This document shows, one piece after another, positions 8,121 through 17,232 of a DNA stretch of 64,000 bases. Location: the NCBI GenBank assembly GCA_025362815.1, contig JANYFG010000049.1, forward strand, positions 39,751 through 103,750, in the 5' to 3' direction. The notes under the pieces are model-generated. The model saw only the letters and a list, made by a program, of their open reading frames with translations. It was not told the DNA's origin and did no database searches. Source of the DNA: Rhodospirillales bacterium (GTDB taxonomy: Bacteria; Pseudomonadota; Alphaproteobacteria; Acetobacterales; Acetobacteraceae). The position numbers and the translations under genes are program-made. The first letter of the stretch is position 1. Each line of letters starts with the position of its first letter.

Positions 8121-9329
8121 ATGTCATCAACTTTTGATCCGCGACTTGCCAATGCGCGGATCGCCCCGAAGCGTGGCATCCGCCTGTCCTGGTCCGATCC
8201 GAAGTTTCGCAACATCATCTTTCAGATCCTGATCGTCTCCGCCCTGGGGCTTGCCATCTGGTATGTTGCGCACAACACGCAGCGCAATCTTGAGATCCAG
8301 CGCGTGGCCACCGGGTTCGGCTTTCTGGGTCGCACCGCCGGCATACCGATCGGCGAGGCGCTGGTGCCCTACGATCCCGCGGTCAACACCTACGGTCGCG
8401 CGCTTGTGGTGGGGCTGCTGAACACGCTGAAAGTGGCGGTGATCGGGATCGTGCTGTCCACCATCCTTGGCACGATCGTGGGCATTTGCAGACTGTCCAA
8501 GAACTGGCTCATTTCCAGGATTTCGGCCGTTTACGTGGAGACCCTGCGCGACATTCCGGTGCTGCTGCAGCTGCTGCTTTGGTACACCTTGCTGCAGGGC
8601 CTGCCGGCGCCTCGCCAGGCGATCAATATCGGCGATGCGGTATTCCTGTCGAACCGCGGCCTGAAAATGCCGCTGATCGAGTGGCAGGACGCGCATTGGT
8701 GGACACTGGCGGCATTCGTGCTCGGCGCCTTGGGAACCTTGGCCTGGAACCGAACGGCATTGCGTCAGCGCGACGAGACGGGCAAGAAGCCGCCGGTGTG
8801 GCCGGCCGCGCTGGGCCTGATGGTGCTGTTGCCGGTGCTTGTATGGGCATCGCTGGGTGCGCCCTTTGCCATTGAATATCCGGCTCTGCGTGGTTTCAAC
8901 TTTTCGGGCGGCGGTATTATCTCGCCGGAATACTTCGCGCTTCTGTTGGGTCTGACGATCTACACCTCGGCCTATATCGCTGAAATCGTGAGGTCCGGTA
9001 TTCAGGCCGTGCCGCGCGGCCAGTGGGAGGCCGCCGGCGCGCTGGGTCTGCGCCAGGGTGCCGTTCTGCGGCTGATCGTTCTGCCGCAAGCCACCCGCGT
9101 CATCATCCCGCCGATGACCAGCCAGTATCTCAACATCACCAAGAACAGTTCGCTTGCGGTTGCCATCGGCTTTCAGGATGTGGTCTCGCTGTCGCAGACA
9201 ACCCTCAATCAAACCGGTCAGGCGATCGAAGGCGTGGCCATCGTGATGGCCGTGTTCCTGACCATCAGCCTTTCGATCAGTCTGTTCATGAACTGGTATA
9301 ACGCGCGCATCGCGCTGACAGAGCGTTGA
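8121..9329 (+). CDS. aapQ: General L-amino-acid ABC transporter permease AapQ
   Basis: The 402-residue membrane protein is of the HisM/GlnP permease class. The long hydrophilic insertion between the first helix and the permease core is typical of AapQ. It begins in the cytosol (SWSDPKFRNIIFQIL) and shows the EAA loop IQAVPRGQWEAAGALGL, followed by GAVLRLIVLPQATRVIIPP. NTLKVAVIGIVLSTILGTIVG is the transmembrane-entry motif of the family. AGGAAAG lies 7 bp before the ATG. It pairs with AapM to form the membrane channel. Confidence 0.93.
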   Translation: MSSTFDPRLANARIAPKRGIRLSWSDPKFRNIIFQILIVSALGLAIWYVAHNTQRNLEIQRVATGFGFLGRTAGIPIGEALVPYDPAVNTYGRALVVGLLNTLKVAVIGIVLSTILGTIVGICRLSKNWLISRISAVYVETLRDIPVLLQLLLWYTLLQGLPAPRQAINIGDAVFLSNRGLKMPLIEWQDAHWWTLAAFVLGALGTLAWNRTALRQRDETGKKPPVWPAALGLMVLLPVLVWASLGAPFAIEYPALRGFNFSGGGIISPEYFALLLGLTIYTSAYIAEIVRSGIQAVPRGQWEAAGALGLRQGAVLRLIVLPQATRVIIPPMTSQYLNITKNSSLAVAIGFQDVVSLSQTTLNQTGQAIEGVAIVMAVFLTISLSISLFMNWYNARIALTER

Positions 9330-9333
9330 GACA

Positions 9334-10488
9334 ATGACAATGCCAGGCAATAGCGCCCCAGCTGCCCTCCATGCCCCGATCGACGCGCGCGATCGCCCGC
9401 CGAGCAGCGTCTATGGGCCCGTGGCCTGGATGCGGGCCAACCTGTTCAACGGCTGGCTTTCCAGTGGCGTGACGATCCTGTTCGGCTACCTGATCATTCG
9501 CGCGGCCATCGGGTTCGTCGACTGGGGCTTTCTGAACGCGATCTGGACGGTGCCGGCGCTACCGAACGGCAATCCTGATCCCGCCACCTGCCGCGCGGTG
9601 CGCGGCACGGGCGCCTGCTGGGCCGCCGTGGGCGACAAATGGCGGTTCATAACGTTCGGCCGTTATCCCTACGATCAACAATGGCGCCCCGGCATCTGCA
9701 TCGCCTTGTTTCTGAGCCTGTATGTCATGTCGGCGATGCGGCAGTTTTGGCGGAAAGAACTCGCGTTTATCTGGCTTGGCATACTCACTCTCATCGGCGT
9801 GTTGATGTGGGGCGGTGTGCTCGGCCTGCGCTATGTGCCGCAGGACGAATGGGGCGGCCTGCCCATCACGTTGATCCTCGCGACGTTTGGCCTCGCGTTC
9901 GCCTTTCCGCTGGCCGTGTTCGTGGCCCTCGGCCGGCGCTCCACCCAAATGCCGGCGGTGAAGCTCATTTGCGTGCTCTACGTCGAACTTATTCGCGGCG
10001 TGCCACTGGTGGCGTTGCTGTTCATGGCCAGCGTGATGCTGCCGCTGTTCCTGCCATCCGGCATGAACATCGACAAACTGCTGCGCGCGCAGATCGCCAT
10101 CATTCTGTTCGTCGGGGCCTATGTGGCCGAGGTTATCCGTGGCGGCCTGCAGGCGCTGCCGAAAGGCCAGGCCGAAGCTGCCGATGCCCTGGGATTGTCC
10201 TACTGGCAGAAAACGATGCGAATTACCCTGCCGCAAGCATTGCGCCTGGTGATTCCGCCGTTGGTCAATACCTTTATCGGATTTTTCAAAGATACGTCCC
10301 TGGTACTGATCATCGGTATTTTCGATTTGCTGACATCCGGCAAGACTGCGATGTCTGATCCCACCTGGCAGGGCAGTTCGACCGAAATCTATATCGTTAT
10401 GGCGATCGTCTACTTCGGGTTCTGTTTTGCCATGTCAACATACAGCCGCAGTGTGGAGCGTAAGCTCGACAGCGCGCATAATCGCTAA
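9334..10488 (+). CDS. aapM: General L-amino-acid ABC transporter permease AapM
   Basis: The 384-residue permease is a partner of AapQ. It has the family core FGLAFAFPLAVFVALGRRST, the entry motif CVLYVELIRGVPLVALLFMAS and the EAA loop LQALPKGQAEAADALGLSYW before ITLPQALRLVIPPLVNTFI. The long N-terminal portion with two extra helices fits AapM. It starts 4 bp after the aapQ stop; an in-frame ATG two codons later (9340) is an alternative start. It is followed after 12 bp by aapP. Confidence 0.93.
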   Translation: MTMPGNSAPAALHAPIDARDRPPSSVYGPVAWMRANLFNGWLSSGVTILFGYLIIRAAIGFVDWGFLNAIWTVPALPNGNPDPATCRAVRGTGACWAAVGDKWRFITFGRYPYDQQWRPGICIALFLSLYVMSAMRQFWRKELAFIWLGILTLIGVLMWGGVLGLRYVPQDEWGGLPITLILATFGLAFAFPLAVFVALGRRSTQMPAVKLICVLYVELIRGVPLVALLFMASVMLPLFLPSGMNIDKLLRAQIAIILFVGAYVAEVIRGGLQALPKGQAEAADALGLSYWQKTMRITLPQALRLVIPPLVNTFIGFFKDTSLVLIIGIFDLLTSGKTAMSDPTWQGSSTEIYIVMAIVYFGFCFAMSTYSRSVERKLDSAHNR

Positions 10489-10500
10489 GAGGATAAAGCC

Positions 10501-11250
10501 ATGGCCGAAGAAGCGCCCGCGATCGTACTCGACAAAGTCAACAAATGGTACGGCACCATGCACGTGCTGCGCGATGTCACGATGAACGTGGCGCAGAAGG
10601 AGCGTGTCGTGGTCTGCGGGCCATCCGGCTCGGGCAAGTCCACCATGATCCGGTGCATCAACCGGCTGGAGGTTCACCAGGAAGGACGCATCGTCGTCGA
10701 CGGCACCGAACTGACCGACGATCTGCGCGCGCTCGACACCATTCGCCGCGAGGTGGGCATGGTGTTCCAGTCGTTCAACCTGTTTCCGCACCTGACCATC
10801 CTTGAGAACTGCACGCTGGCGCCCATCTCCGTGCGCAAGATGCCGAAGGCCGAAGCCGAAGAACTGGCGATGGATTTCCTGCGGAAGGTCAAGATCCCCG
10901 AGCAGGCCAAGAAATACCCGGGCCAGCTCTCCGGAGGCCAGCAGCAGCGCGTGGCCATCGCGCGGGCACTGTGCATGAAACCGAAGATCATGCTGTTCGA
11001 CGAGCCAACCTCGGCGCTCGACCCTGAAATGATCAAGGAGGTGCTGGACACCATGGTCAGCCTCGCGGATTCCGGCATGACGATGGTCTGCGTCACGCAC
11101 GAGATGGGCTTTGCCCGCATGGTCGCCGACCGCGTGGTGTTCATGGATCGCGGCGAGATCGTGGAATCGGGCACGCCGACCCGGATGTTCGAAGACCCGC
11201 AGACGGACCGGCTCAAACTGTTTCTCAGCCAGATCCTGCGCGGCCACTGA
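10501..11250 (+). CDS. aapP: General L-amino-acid ABC transporter ATPase
   Basis: The 249-residue ATPase is of the GlnQ/HisP class. Visible motifs are Walker [11 protein letters not shown]-loop [11 protein letters not shown], signature [15 protein letters not shown], Walker [16 protein letters not shown] and the switch histidine in [11 protein letters not shown]. It energises amino-acid import by AapQM. A GAGG ribosome site lies ahead of the ATG, which begins 12 bp after aapM. The operon ends here; the next gene converges from the other strand. Confidence 0.95.
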   Translation: MAEEAPAIVLDKVNKWYGTMHVLRDVTMNVAQKERVVVCGPSGSGKSTMIRCINRLEVHQEGRIVVDGTELTDDLRALDTIRREVGMVFQSFNLFPHLTILENCTLAPISVRKMPKAEAEELAMDFLRKVKIPEQAKKYPGQLSGGQQQRVAIARALCMKPKIMLFDEPTSALDPEMIKEVLDTMVSLADSGMTMVCVTHEMGFARMVADRVVFMDRGEIVESGTPTRMFEDPQTDRLKLFLSQILRGH

Positions 11251-11294
11251 CACGAGAGCGGCGGGGGCACCCGGCCCTCGCCTGATGTGCCGGT

Positions 11295-12374
11295 TCAGTC
11301 CGCGGTGTCGCCGCCCGCCATCACGCGGGGCGCATCCGGATCCCATTGCGCCACCACGTGGCTGCCGGGTTGGAACGCCTCGGCGTGTTCGCTGGCCAGG
11401 TCCGCCCAAATGTTCAGGGGCGTTTGGGTGCCGTGGACGGACAGGCGCACACGTGTCAGAGCGCCCAGAAAGATCGTCTCGCACACCTCGCCGCTGACGG
11501 CGCCATCGGGCACGGCGCCGCCCATTGCCTGCAAACGCACTTTCTCCGGGCGAATGAAAATCTGCACCGGCGTGCCGTGCGCGTGTTCGGCGGCGGCGCG
11601 GGCGGCGAGGGACAGATGCTCCACGCGCACCTGCCCGCCTTCGGCCACGCCCGAGAATACCGCGCCGGAGCCGATGAACCGCGCCACGAACCCGTGCGAG
11701 GGGGCGCGGTAGATCGTGGCCGGGCTGGCCACCTGCAGCAGCCGGCCGCCATTCATCACTGCAACACGGTCGGCGATCGACAGCGCCTCCTCCTGATCAT
11801 GCGTCACCAGCACGGTCGTGACACCGGTATCACGCTGGATGCGGCGGATTTCCTCACGCAGCTGCGCCCGCACCTTGGCATCCAGCGCCGAAAGCGGCTC
11901 GTCCAGCAGAAGCACCTGCGGGCGCACCGCCAGCGCCCGCGCCAGGGCCACGCGCTGCTGTTGGCCGCCGGAGAGTTGATGCGGATATTTCGCCTCGTGC
12001 GCGGAGAGCCCCACGAGATCGAGCAACTCGCGGGCCCGCTGGATCTGTTCCGGCTTGCCCAGCCCGGCCACGCGCGGGCCGAAACGCACATTGTCCAGCG
12101 CTGTCATGTTGGGAAACAGGCTGTAGGATTGAAACACCATGCCCACGCGCCGCGCGCTGGCGGAAAGACGCGTCACGTCCGCGCCGCCCACCACCACGCG
12201 GCCGGCATCGGGGCGCACGAAGCCTGCGATGATGCGCAGCAGCGTGGTTTTGCCGCAGCCGCTGGGGCCGAGCAGGCAGATCAGTTCACCATCCGCCATC
12301 CGGAGGTCCATCTCGGAAAGAACCTCGCGCCCGGCATAGGATTTTCGCACGCCTTCGACATCGACGGTGGCCAT
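11295..12374 (-). CDS. ABC transporter ATPase of the PotA/iron/phosphonate class (importer)
   Basis: The 359-residue protein starts MATVDVEGVRKSYAGREVLS. It has Walker A GPSGCGKTT, Q-loop FQSYSLFPN, signature [15 protein letters not shown], Walker B LLLDEPLSALD and VLVTHDQEEAL. A TOBE-type domain fills roughly residues 240-359 (PVQIFIRPEKVRL and following). It is the last gene of a six-gene reverse-strand run: cupin, cupin, binding protein, two permeases, ATPase. The substrate is unknown. The link to the IclR-motif promoter at 16538 suggests an aromatic acid or a metal-linked compound rather than polyamine (inference). Confidence 0.9.
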   Translation of the reverse strand: MATVDVEGVRKSYAGREVLSEMDLRMADGELICLLGPSGCGKTTLLRIIAGFVRPDAGRVVVGGADVTRLSASARRVGMVFQSYSLFPNMTALDNVRFGPRVAGLGKPEQIQRARELLDLVGLSAHEAKYPHQLSGGQQQRVALARALAVRPQVLLLDEPLSALDAKVRAQLREEIRRIQRDTGVTTVLVTHDQEEALSIADRVAVMNGGRLLQVASPATIYRAPSHGFVARFIGSGAVFSGVAEGGQVRVEHLSLAARAAAEHAHGTPVQIFIRPEKVRLQAMGGAVPDGAVSGEVCETIFLGALTRVRLSVHGTQTPLNIWADLASEHAEAFQPGSHVVAQWDPDAPRVMAGGDTAD

Positions 12375-12375
12375 A

Positions 12376-13155
12376 TCAGCGTGCTCCGATCGGGGTGGCC
12401 CGGCCGCGGCCGACAACGAGAACACCCAGCATGGCGCCCCAGGTGAGAAGGAAACTGGCCACCGACAACGCCGCCGCCGCCGTGACCTGATGCTGCCCGA
12501 TCTCGTTGATGAACACCGCGTAGGTGTGGAACAGCAGCACGTTGGCGAAGGTGAATTCTCCGAACACCACGGCCAATGTGAGCAGCGCGCTGCCGACCAT
12601 GGCCGAGCGCAGGCTTGGCAGCACGATCCACAGAATGGTCTGCCCCATGCCGGCGCCGAGCGACTGCGCGGCCTCGGTCAGGGTGGGCAGGTCGATCGAC
12701 CTGATACCCACGTCGATCGAGCGATAGGCGTAGGGCAACGCAAGAAAGAAATACGGGATCACCAGATAGAACGGCGTGCCGATCAGCCAGTCTGGCCCGG
12801 TGATGAGCGCCGACAGACCCGCCACCAGGGCGATTGCCGGCACCACGAAGGGCAAGGTGGCGATGAATTCGAAGACCGGGCGCAGCTTCGGCGCGTGGAG
12901 ATTCATGAAGATCATCGCCGGCACCAGCAACAACACCAGGGCGGCCACGGTGGCGAGTGCGAGTTCGATGGAAAGGGCCATCGCCTCGAACAGTTTCGGC
13001 GAGGCGAGCAGCACGTGATAGGCCTCCAGCCCGTACCGGCTGCCGCCCTCCCAGAAGCTGAACGCCGCCGTCATCACCAACGGGACCGCGAAGAACAGGC
13101 CAGTCAGGATCAGGATCGCCCAGCCGCCGGCGCCGAGGCGGTCGGTGTCGCTCAT
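12376..13155 (-). CDS. ABC transporter permease (PotC/ThiP-like), second subunit
   Basis: The 259-residue membrane protein has about six helices. The EAA loop reads IDLPTLTEAAQSLGAGMGQT, followed by ILWIVLPSLRSAMVG. The ATG at 13155 is fixed by a 4-bp ATGA overlap with the stop of the upstream permease, showing translational coupling; longer upstream starts would overlap that gene in another frame. It forms the membrane channel with the 13152-13997 product. The stop is 1 bp from the ATPase start, so the three are coproduced. Confidence 0.9.
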   Translation of the reverse strand: MSDTDRLGAGGWAILILTGLFFAVPLVMTAAFSFWEGGSRYGLEAYHVLLASPKLFEAMALSIELALATVAALVLLLVPAMIFMNLHAPKLRPVFEFIATLPFVVPAIALVAGLSALITGPDWLIGTPFYLVIPYFFLALPYAYRSIDVGIRSIDLPTLTEAAQSLGAGMGQTILWIVLPSLRSAMVGSALLTLAVVFGEFTFANVLLFHTYAVFINEIGQHQVTAAAALSVASFLLTWGAMLGVLVVGRGRATPIGAR

Positions 13156-13997
13156 GATTTCACCGTCCAGCGTGACGCGCGGGCGGCCAGGATGTGGCTG
13201 GCGGCCAGAACCAACACCATCACCACGATCATTCCGACTGACAACGCCGCGCCCACCTGCGGTTCGGAACTGACATTGCCGGACAGCACGGCGCTGATCT
13301 CGGTGGTGACCAGGCTGATATTGCCCGAGGTGAGCGCGTATGCGGTGCCGTAGGCGGAAAACGCGCTGCCGAACAGTAGGATCCAGGCGGCCAGCAAGGA
13401 CGGCGCCAGCACCGGCAGCCCGACCATGCGCCAATACTGCACGGACGACGCCCCGAGGTTCTCGGCCGCCTCCCGCCAGGATGGCCGAAGCGCCTCGATC
13501 GCCGGCGTGATGATGATCACCATGAGGGGGATCTGGAAATACGAATAGACCAGCGTGAGGCCGGTGATGGAGAACAGGCTGAAGCCGATGGCGTAAAGAT
13601 CGATGCCGATGTTCTTCAGCATCGTCGTCAACATGCCGAGCGAGCCGAGCGTGGCGATAAAGGCAAAGGCCAAGGGTACGCCGGCGAAGTTGGCCGCCAC
13701 GGCGGAAAAGCTGGTCACCACCACGCGCAGCAGGCGGGGGGCATCCGGCTTCAGCACGGCGAACGCGATCAGCCCGCCGGCGATCACGCCCACGGTGGCC
13801 GAGGTCAGCGACAGATACAGCGAATGCGCGAAGGCCACGCGATAGCGGTATTCGCCGAGCGTTGCCACGTATTGCAGCGTCAGCCCGTCATCGTCGGTCA
13901 CGGCCTGCACCGCGAGCATGGCGGTGGGGGCGATGAGGAACACCGCGCAGACCACAAGGAAGGCTGCGATGAAGACCCACGCGATGGGCGCCTTCAT
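13152..13997 (-). CDS. ABC transporter permease (PotB-like), first subunit
   Basis: The permease is about 281 residues, starting MKAPIAWVFIAAFLVVCAVF. Its EAA-like loop is IEALRPSWREAAENLGASSV, followed by YWRMVGLPVLAPSLLAAW. The start could also be 12 codons upstream at 14033; I chose 13997 because it begins directly before the first membrane helix. It lies 92 bp after the binding-protein gene on the same strand and overlaps the next permease by ATGA. It is part of an importer operon whose head is a pair of cupin genes. Confidence 0.88.
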   Translation of the reverse strand: MKAPIAWVFIAAFLVVCAVFLIAPTAMLAVQAVTDDDGLTLQYVATLGEYRYRVAFAHSLYLSLTSATVGVIAGGLIAFAVLKPDAPRLLRVVVTSFSAVAANFAGVPLAFAFIATLGSLGMLTTMLKNIGIDLYAIGFSLFSITGLTLVYSYFQIPLMVIIITPAIEALRPSWREAAENLGASSVQYWRMVGLPVLAPSLLAAWILLFGSAFSAYGTAYALTSGNISLVTTEISAVLSGNVSSEPQVGAALSVGMIVVMVLVLAASHILAARASRWTVKS

Positions 13998-14089
13998 GCC
14001 GGCATCCCAGCCGGCGGTGCAGGCCGGTGGCACGGGATGCTGTGCGTGTCAGCGCCCCGCGCCAACGGAATCACGTCACGTGACCTGGA

Positions 14090-15202
14090 TCAGATTTTCA
14101 CCAGACGCGGCCAGGCGTCGGCGATCACCTTCTTGGCTTTTTCGGACTGTTCGAGCGAGGCGAACTTGATGTCCTTGTAGGCCGCGGCGGGCGGTAGCGT
14201 TTTCAAAATGGATTCTGGCACCTTGCCTGCGGCAACGAGACTGTCGAAGCGGATCGGGTGCGCGAAGCCGCCGAGGAACGCCAGCTGGCCTTCGTCGGAG
14301 TAGACGTATTCCATCCACAACTTTGCCGCGTTGGGGTTCGGCGCGAAGGCGCTGATCGCCTGGCAGTAATAGTTGCCGAAGGGCTTGGCGTCCCGTGGCA
14401 CGACCACTTCGATCTCGACCTTGGACGCGTTGGCCTGCTTGTAGCCGAGGCTCAAATAGTCCCAGTCGATCGTGATGGGGGTCTGGCCGGCGACGAGGCT
14501 GGCGGCGCCGGCCTTGGAGGGGCTGAAATTCCCCAACTTGGCGAGCTCGGCGAAGAACTCCACGCCCGGCAGCACGTTGTCGAAGCTGCCACCATTGGCC
14601 AGGGCGGCGGCGAACACCGCGCCGATGGCGGCGCCGGCGGAGAGCGGGTTGCCGTTCAGCGCGATCATGCCCTTGTATTCCGGCTTCTTTAGATTGGCCC
14701 AGGTGACCGGCATGTTCTTCACAACTGACTTGTTGGCCGCGAACGCTGTCACGCCGTAATAGTCGCCGTAGTAAAGGCCATCCTTGTGCTTCACGTCTTC
14801 GGGAATGTCTTTCCAGGTTGCCACCTTATACGGTGCGAACAGCTTTTCCTTGGCACCGATGGCGGCGAAGGCCGGTCCCACATCCACCACGTCTGGCGCG
14901 CGCTTCTGGCTTTTCAGGCTGCGAATGGCCTGCAGTTCCTCGGCCGAGCTGCCATCGGGATTGGCGTTGTCGATCTTGACACCGTAGAGCTCGGCGAAAC
15001 GATCCAGAGTCACACCCCAGTTCGCCCAGTCGCGTGGGAGGGCAATGACGTTGAGCGCACCTTCCTTTTTAGAGCCGGCCAGCAGACCGGCCGGCATGGC
15101 CGGGCCCGCCGCGAGAGCGGAGCGGGACATGCCGGCGCCGAAAAAACTGGTGCTGGTCAGTGCCAGAGCGGATTGGAGCAGGGTACGACGGCTCGGCGAC
15201 AT
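14090..15202 (-). CDS. ABC transporter substrate-binding protein (family 1 / PotD-like), Tat-type leader
   Basis: The 370-residue protein starts MSPSRRTLLQSALALTSTSF, a twin-arginine (SRRTLLQ) signal peptide. That implies export of a folded protein, perhaps one with bound ligand or cofactor. The mature part resembles extracellular solute-binding family 1: KKEGALNVIALPRDWANWG, DVVDVGPAFAAIGAKEKLF, YGDYYGVTAFAANKSVV, and WDYLSLGYKQAN. GAGGAG precedes the ATG; an upstream in-frame ATG at 15253 lacks a leader. It is the periplasmic receptor of the importer encoded downstream. The cupin genes lie 108 bp upstream on the same strand. Confidence 0.88.
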   Translation of the reverse strand: MSPSRRTLLQSALALTSTSFFGAGMSRSALAAGPAMPAGLLAGSKKEGALNVIALPRDWANWGVTLDRFAELYGVKIDNANPDGSSAEELQAIRSLKSQKRAPDVVDVGPAFAAIGAKEKLFAPYKVATWKDIPEDVKHKDGLYYGDYYGVTAFAANKSVVKNMPVTWANLKKPEYKGMIALNGNPLSAGAAIGAVFAAALANGGSFDNVLPGVEFFAELAKLGNFSPSKAGAASLVAGQTPITIDWDYLSLGYKQANASKVEIEVVVPRDAKPFGNYYCQAISAFAPNPNAAKLWMEYVYSDEGQLAFLGGFAHPIRFDSLVAAGKVPESILKTLPPAAAYKDIKFASLEQSEKAKKVIADAWPRLVKI

Positions 15203-15310
15203 GGCGTTCTCCTCAGGGGCTGCCTGAGACCAGTTACCGCAACCTGAGTACAACCAGATGACTGTCCGGTGAAGCTTTTAAGGCAACGGTCACCTTCCGC
15301 CTCGATGCGC

Positions 15311-15859
15311 CTACCCAGCCGGGGCGGGGGCCACCTGTTCGAACCAGTCCATGCCCATCTTTTTGATGATGCGGTTGCTGATCACGATCAGCCGCGCCTC
15401 GCTGTCAGCGCTCGCCACATGCTGGTGGTTGGAATAGGGCGGAATGAAGATGAAATCGCCGCGCTTCCACGGATATTTCTTGGGCTCGGCCGCCCATGAC
15501 CAATGGTATTCCTCGTCGCACTCATAGCTCATGTCCCAGTGCAGATCATGGCCTTCGCCTTCCATGACGAAGATGATCTCTTCCCACATATGGCGATGGA
15601 TGCCGGAGGCGCCGCCGGGTTTGAGGAACTGCATGTAGGCGTCCACGCACATTTCGGCCGAGTTGAATCGCTCGTGCATCAGGTGCTTGATCAGCCCGTC
15701 GTCGCACAGCTCCATCGGCATTTCTTCGGGCGAGATAAGCCGCGAACGCGTGGCATATTCGGCGCGGAAGTCTTTGGACGCCTGCACGTCGTCGGCGCGA
15801 AAGCTGCAGGTACCGCCGTTGATGCGGGCGAAATCGGCTTCGAGAAGGTCTTGGCTCAT
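15311..15859 (-). CDS. Cupin-domain protein (single cupin)
   Basis: The 182-residue protein has one cupin barrel. Metal-ligand candidates are H88-R-H90, E94 (GIHRHMWEEIIFVMEGEGHD) and H145/H147 (YPWKRGDFIFIPPYSNHQH). The W-x-x-G-...-H-Q-H ending also occurs in the cupin at 15883 and in both halves of the bicupin at 28751, so the cupins of this island are related. There is no leader, so it is cytosolic. Cupins of this kind include ring-cleaving dioxygenases and isomerases; the exact reaction is not known. It is 23 bp after the upstream cupin gene and 108 bp before the binding-protein gene. Confidence 0.88.
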   Translation of the reverse strand: MSQDLLEADFARINGGTCSFRADDVQASKDFRAEYATRSRLISPEEMPMELCDDGLIKHLMHERFNSAEMCVDAYMQFLKPGGASGIHRHMWEEIIFVMEGEGHDLHWDMSYECDEEYHWSWAAEPKKYPWKRGDFIFIPPYSNHQHVASADSEARLIVISNRIIKKMGMDWFEQVAPAPAG

Positions 15860-15882
15860 GATGTGTTCTTCCTTTTCGCGGC

Positions 15883-16479
15883 TTACAGATCGCTCGGTGG
15901 CTTGAAGCCTTCCCAGCCGGTTTTCGGCGGGTATTCCACGATCTTTTGCAGCATCAGATGCATGAAGAGGAACAGCGGCTTGGCCTTGAACACCAGCACG
16001 ATGGCCTCCTGCTCAGGGTCGTCGTTGAAATGCTGATGCACGCAGCCGTTTTCGACGATCATGATGTCGCCGGCCTTCCAAGGCACTTTCTTGCCGTCGT
16101 GAATGTCGTGGCCACGGCCTTTGATGATGTAGAAGCAGGCCGAATTCAGGTGCCCGTGCTTTTGGCCGTAGGCGCCGGGTGCGAACACCTCGAGATGGCA
16201 TTCGATCGACTGCGTCACCTTGGCGTGCTGTGGGCTGATGACGTGCTTGCCGTAAAGGCCAGGCCCGCCTTTCCACGCCATGGCGGTGGAGGAATACACG
16301 CGCGGCTCGTCCACCAGCGACTTGTAGAGATGGCTGTAGGTGCCTTCGAGCGCGCGAACAAAGGTGCGTTTCTTGGCCCAGCGTTCCCATTGCTGATTGT
16401 CGGCGTCGAGATCGTGCGGACGCTCGTTGCGGCCTTTTTTCGCGGCGTCGTCCTCGGTCTGGTCGTAGAGGCCGGTCAT
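15883..16479 (-). CDS. Cupin-domain protein (single cupin)
   Basis: The 198-residue protein starts MTGLYDQTEDDAAKKGRNER. A GGGGAG ribosome site 8 bp ahead decides this start over the ATG at 16554. Cupin motif 1 contains H108-G-H110 (YGQKHGHLNSACFYIIKGRG). Motif 2 is W-KAGDIMIVENGCVHQHFN, with H148/H150. It shares GHDIH/GHDLH and the HQH ending with its neighbour at 15311. It is the first gene of the reverse-strand cupin-cupin-ABC run, and its promoter region holds the 15-bp IclR-type motif. A metal-dependent oxygenase or a small-molecule binder are both possible. Confidence 0.88.
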   Translation of the reverse strand: MTGLYDQTEDDAAKKGRNERPHDLDADNQQWERWAKKRTFVRALEGTYSHLYKSLVDEPRVYSSTAMAWKGGPGLYGKHVISPQHAKVTQSIECHLEVFAPGAYGQKHGHLNSACFYIIKGRGHDIHDGKKVPWKAGDIMIVENGCVHQHFNDDPEQEAIVLVFKAKPLFLFMHLMLQKIVEYPPKTGWEGFKPPSDL

Positions 16480-16537
16480 TGTTTTGCTCCCCGCGTCATT
16501 TTGGCGTTCGCCGGAACCGGACGTTGCAAGGTCCGGC

Positions 16538-16559
16538 GTGCGCAGGGCGAACAATATTA
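16538..16559 (-). promoter_or_regulatory. IclR-type operator (GTGCGCAGGGCGAAC) beside a reverse-strand -10 element
   Basis: Positions 16538-16552 read GTGCGC-AGG-GCGAAC, the reverse complement of GTTCGC-CCT-GCGCAC. They match the motif repeated beside iclR. On the reverse strand a TAATAT -10-like hexamer occupies 16559-16554, directly upstream of the site, so a bound regulator would cover the start of the cupin transcript. The divergent chrA operon begins on the other side. Motif read directly; binding inferred. Confidence 0.6.
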
Positions 16560-16647
16560 TTGACTAGCGAACAGGCTATCGGCTTTTAGGGGCGTGTCAA
16601 TATCGCCGGGATGCGCGAGACTGCACCGCTTGGAAAGGGTTGGTGAT

Positions 16648-17232
16648 GTGACGGATGATGTGCCGCCCCCCGGGTCTGCCACCGGGTTTGCCCCTGGATC
16701 TCCCCCCGGGCTTGGAGACCTCTTTTCGGCCTTTGCGAAGCTGGGCCTGACGAGTTTTGGCGGCGGGCTGACGGGTTGGATGATGAACGAGTGCGTGCGC
16801 CGGCGCCGCTGGATGACGGAGGATGAGTTCCTCACCGGGCTTGCCATGGCGCAGGCGCTGCCGGGTGTCAACGTGGTCAATCTGCCGATCTGGATCGGCT
16901 ATCGGCTGGCGGGCAGCCCCGGCGCCATTGTGGCGGCGCTGGGCGTGATTGTGCCGCCAATGCTGGTCGTGGTGGTGATGGCGGCGTGCTACAGCTGGCT
17001 CGCACGCTACGAGGCGACCCATCTGGCGTTGCAGGGGGCGGCGGCGGCTGCGATCGGCATGTCGCTCTCCATGGGGTTGCGCGCGGCGCGACGGCAGGTG
17101 CGGCGGCTGTGGCCGGCCTGCGTGTTGGGCATCGTCTTCGCCGGCGTGGGCGTGTTGAAACTGCCGATGGTCGCCGTGGTTTTGGTGATGGCGCCGGTGA
17201 GCGTGGCGCTTGCCTTTCGGTATCCGCGTTGA
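16648..17232 (+). CDS. chrA: ChrA-family (CHR) transporter, first half-size subunit
   Basis: A membrane protein of about 194 residues with the CHR domain signature: LGDLFSAFAKLGLTSFGGG near the start, RRRWMTEDEFLTGLAMAQALPG and NLPIWIGYRLAG. The GTG at 16648 is preferred because GGAAAGGG lies 8 bp ahead. Short CHR proteins work as pairs and export chromate in characterised cases. Its stop overlaps the ATG of the second half (TGATG). Placement in a tightly coupled operon with a cupin and an EutA-like ATPase, beside an IclR-type site, makes chromate an unlikely physiological substrate (inference). Confidence 0.85.
   Translation: MTDDVPPPGSATGFAPGSPPGLGDLFSAFAKLGLTSFGGGLTGWMMNECVRRRRWMTEDEFLTGLAMAQALPGVNVVNLPIWIGYRLAGSPGAIVAALGVIVPPMLVVVVMAACYSWLARYEATHLALQGAAAAAIGMSLSMGLRAARRQVRRLWPACVLGIVFAGVGVLKLPMVAVVLVMAPVSVALAFRYPR

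Noticed and set aside
12376..13434. Longer start for the second ABC permease
   Set aside because: The added residues are an out-of-frame reading of the first permease gene. The ATGA overlap at 13152-13155 fixes the start.
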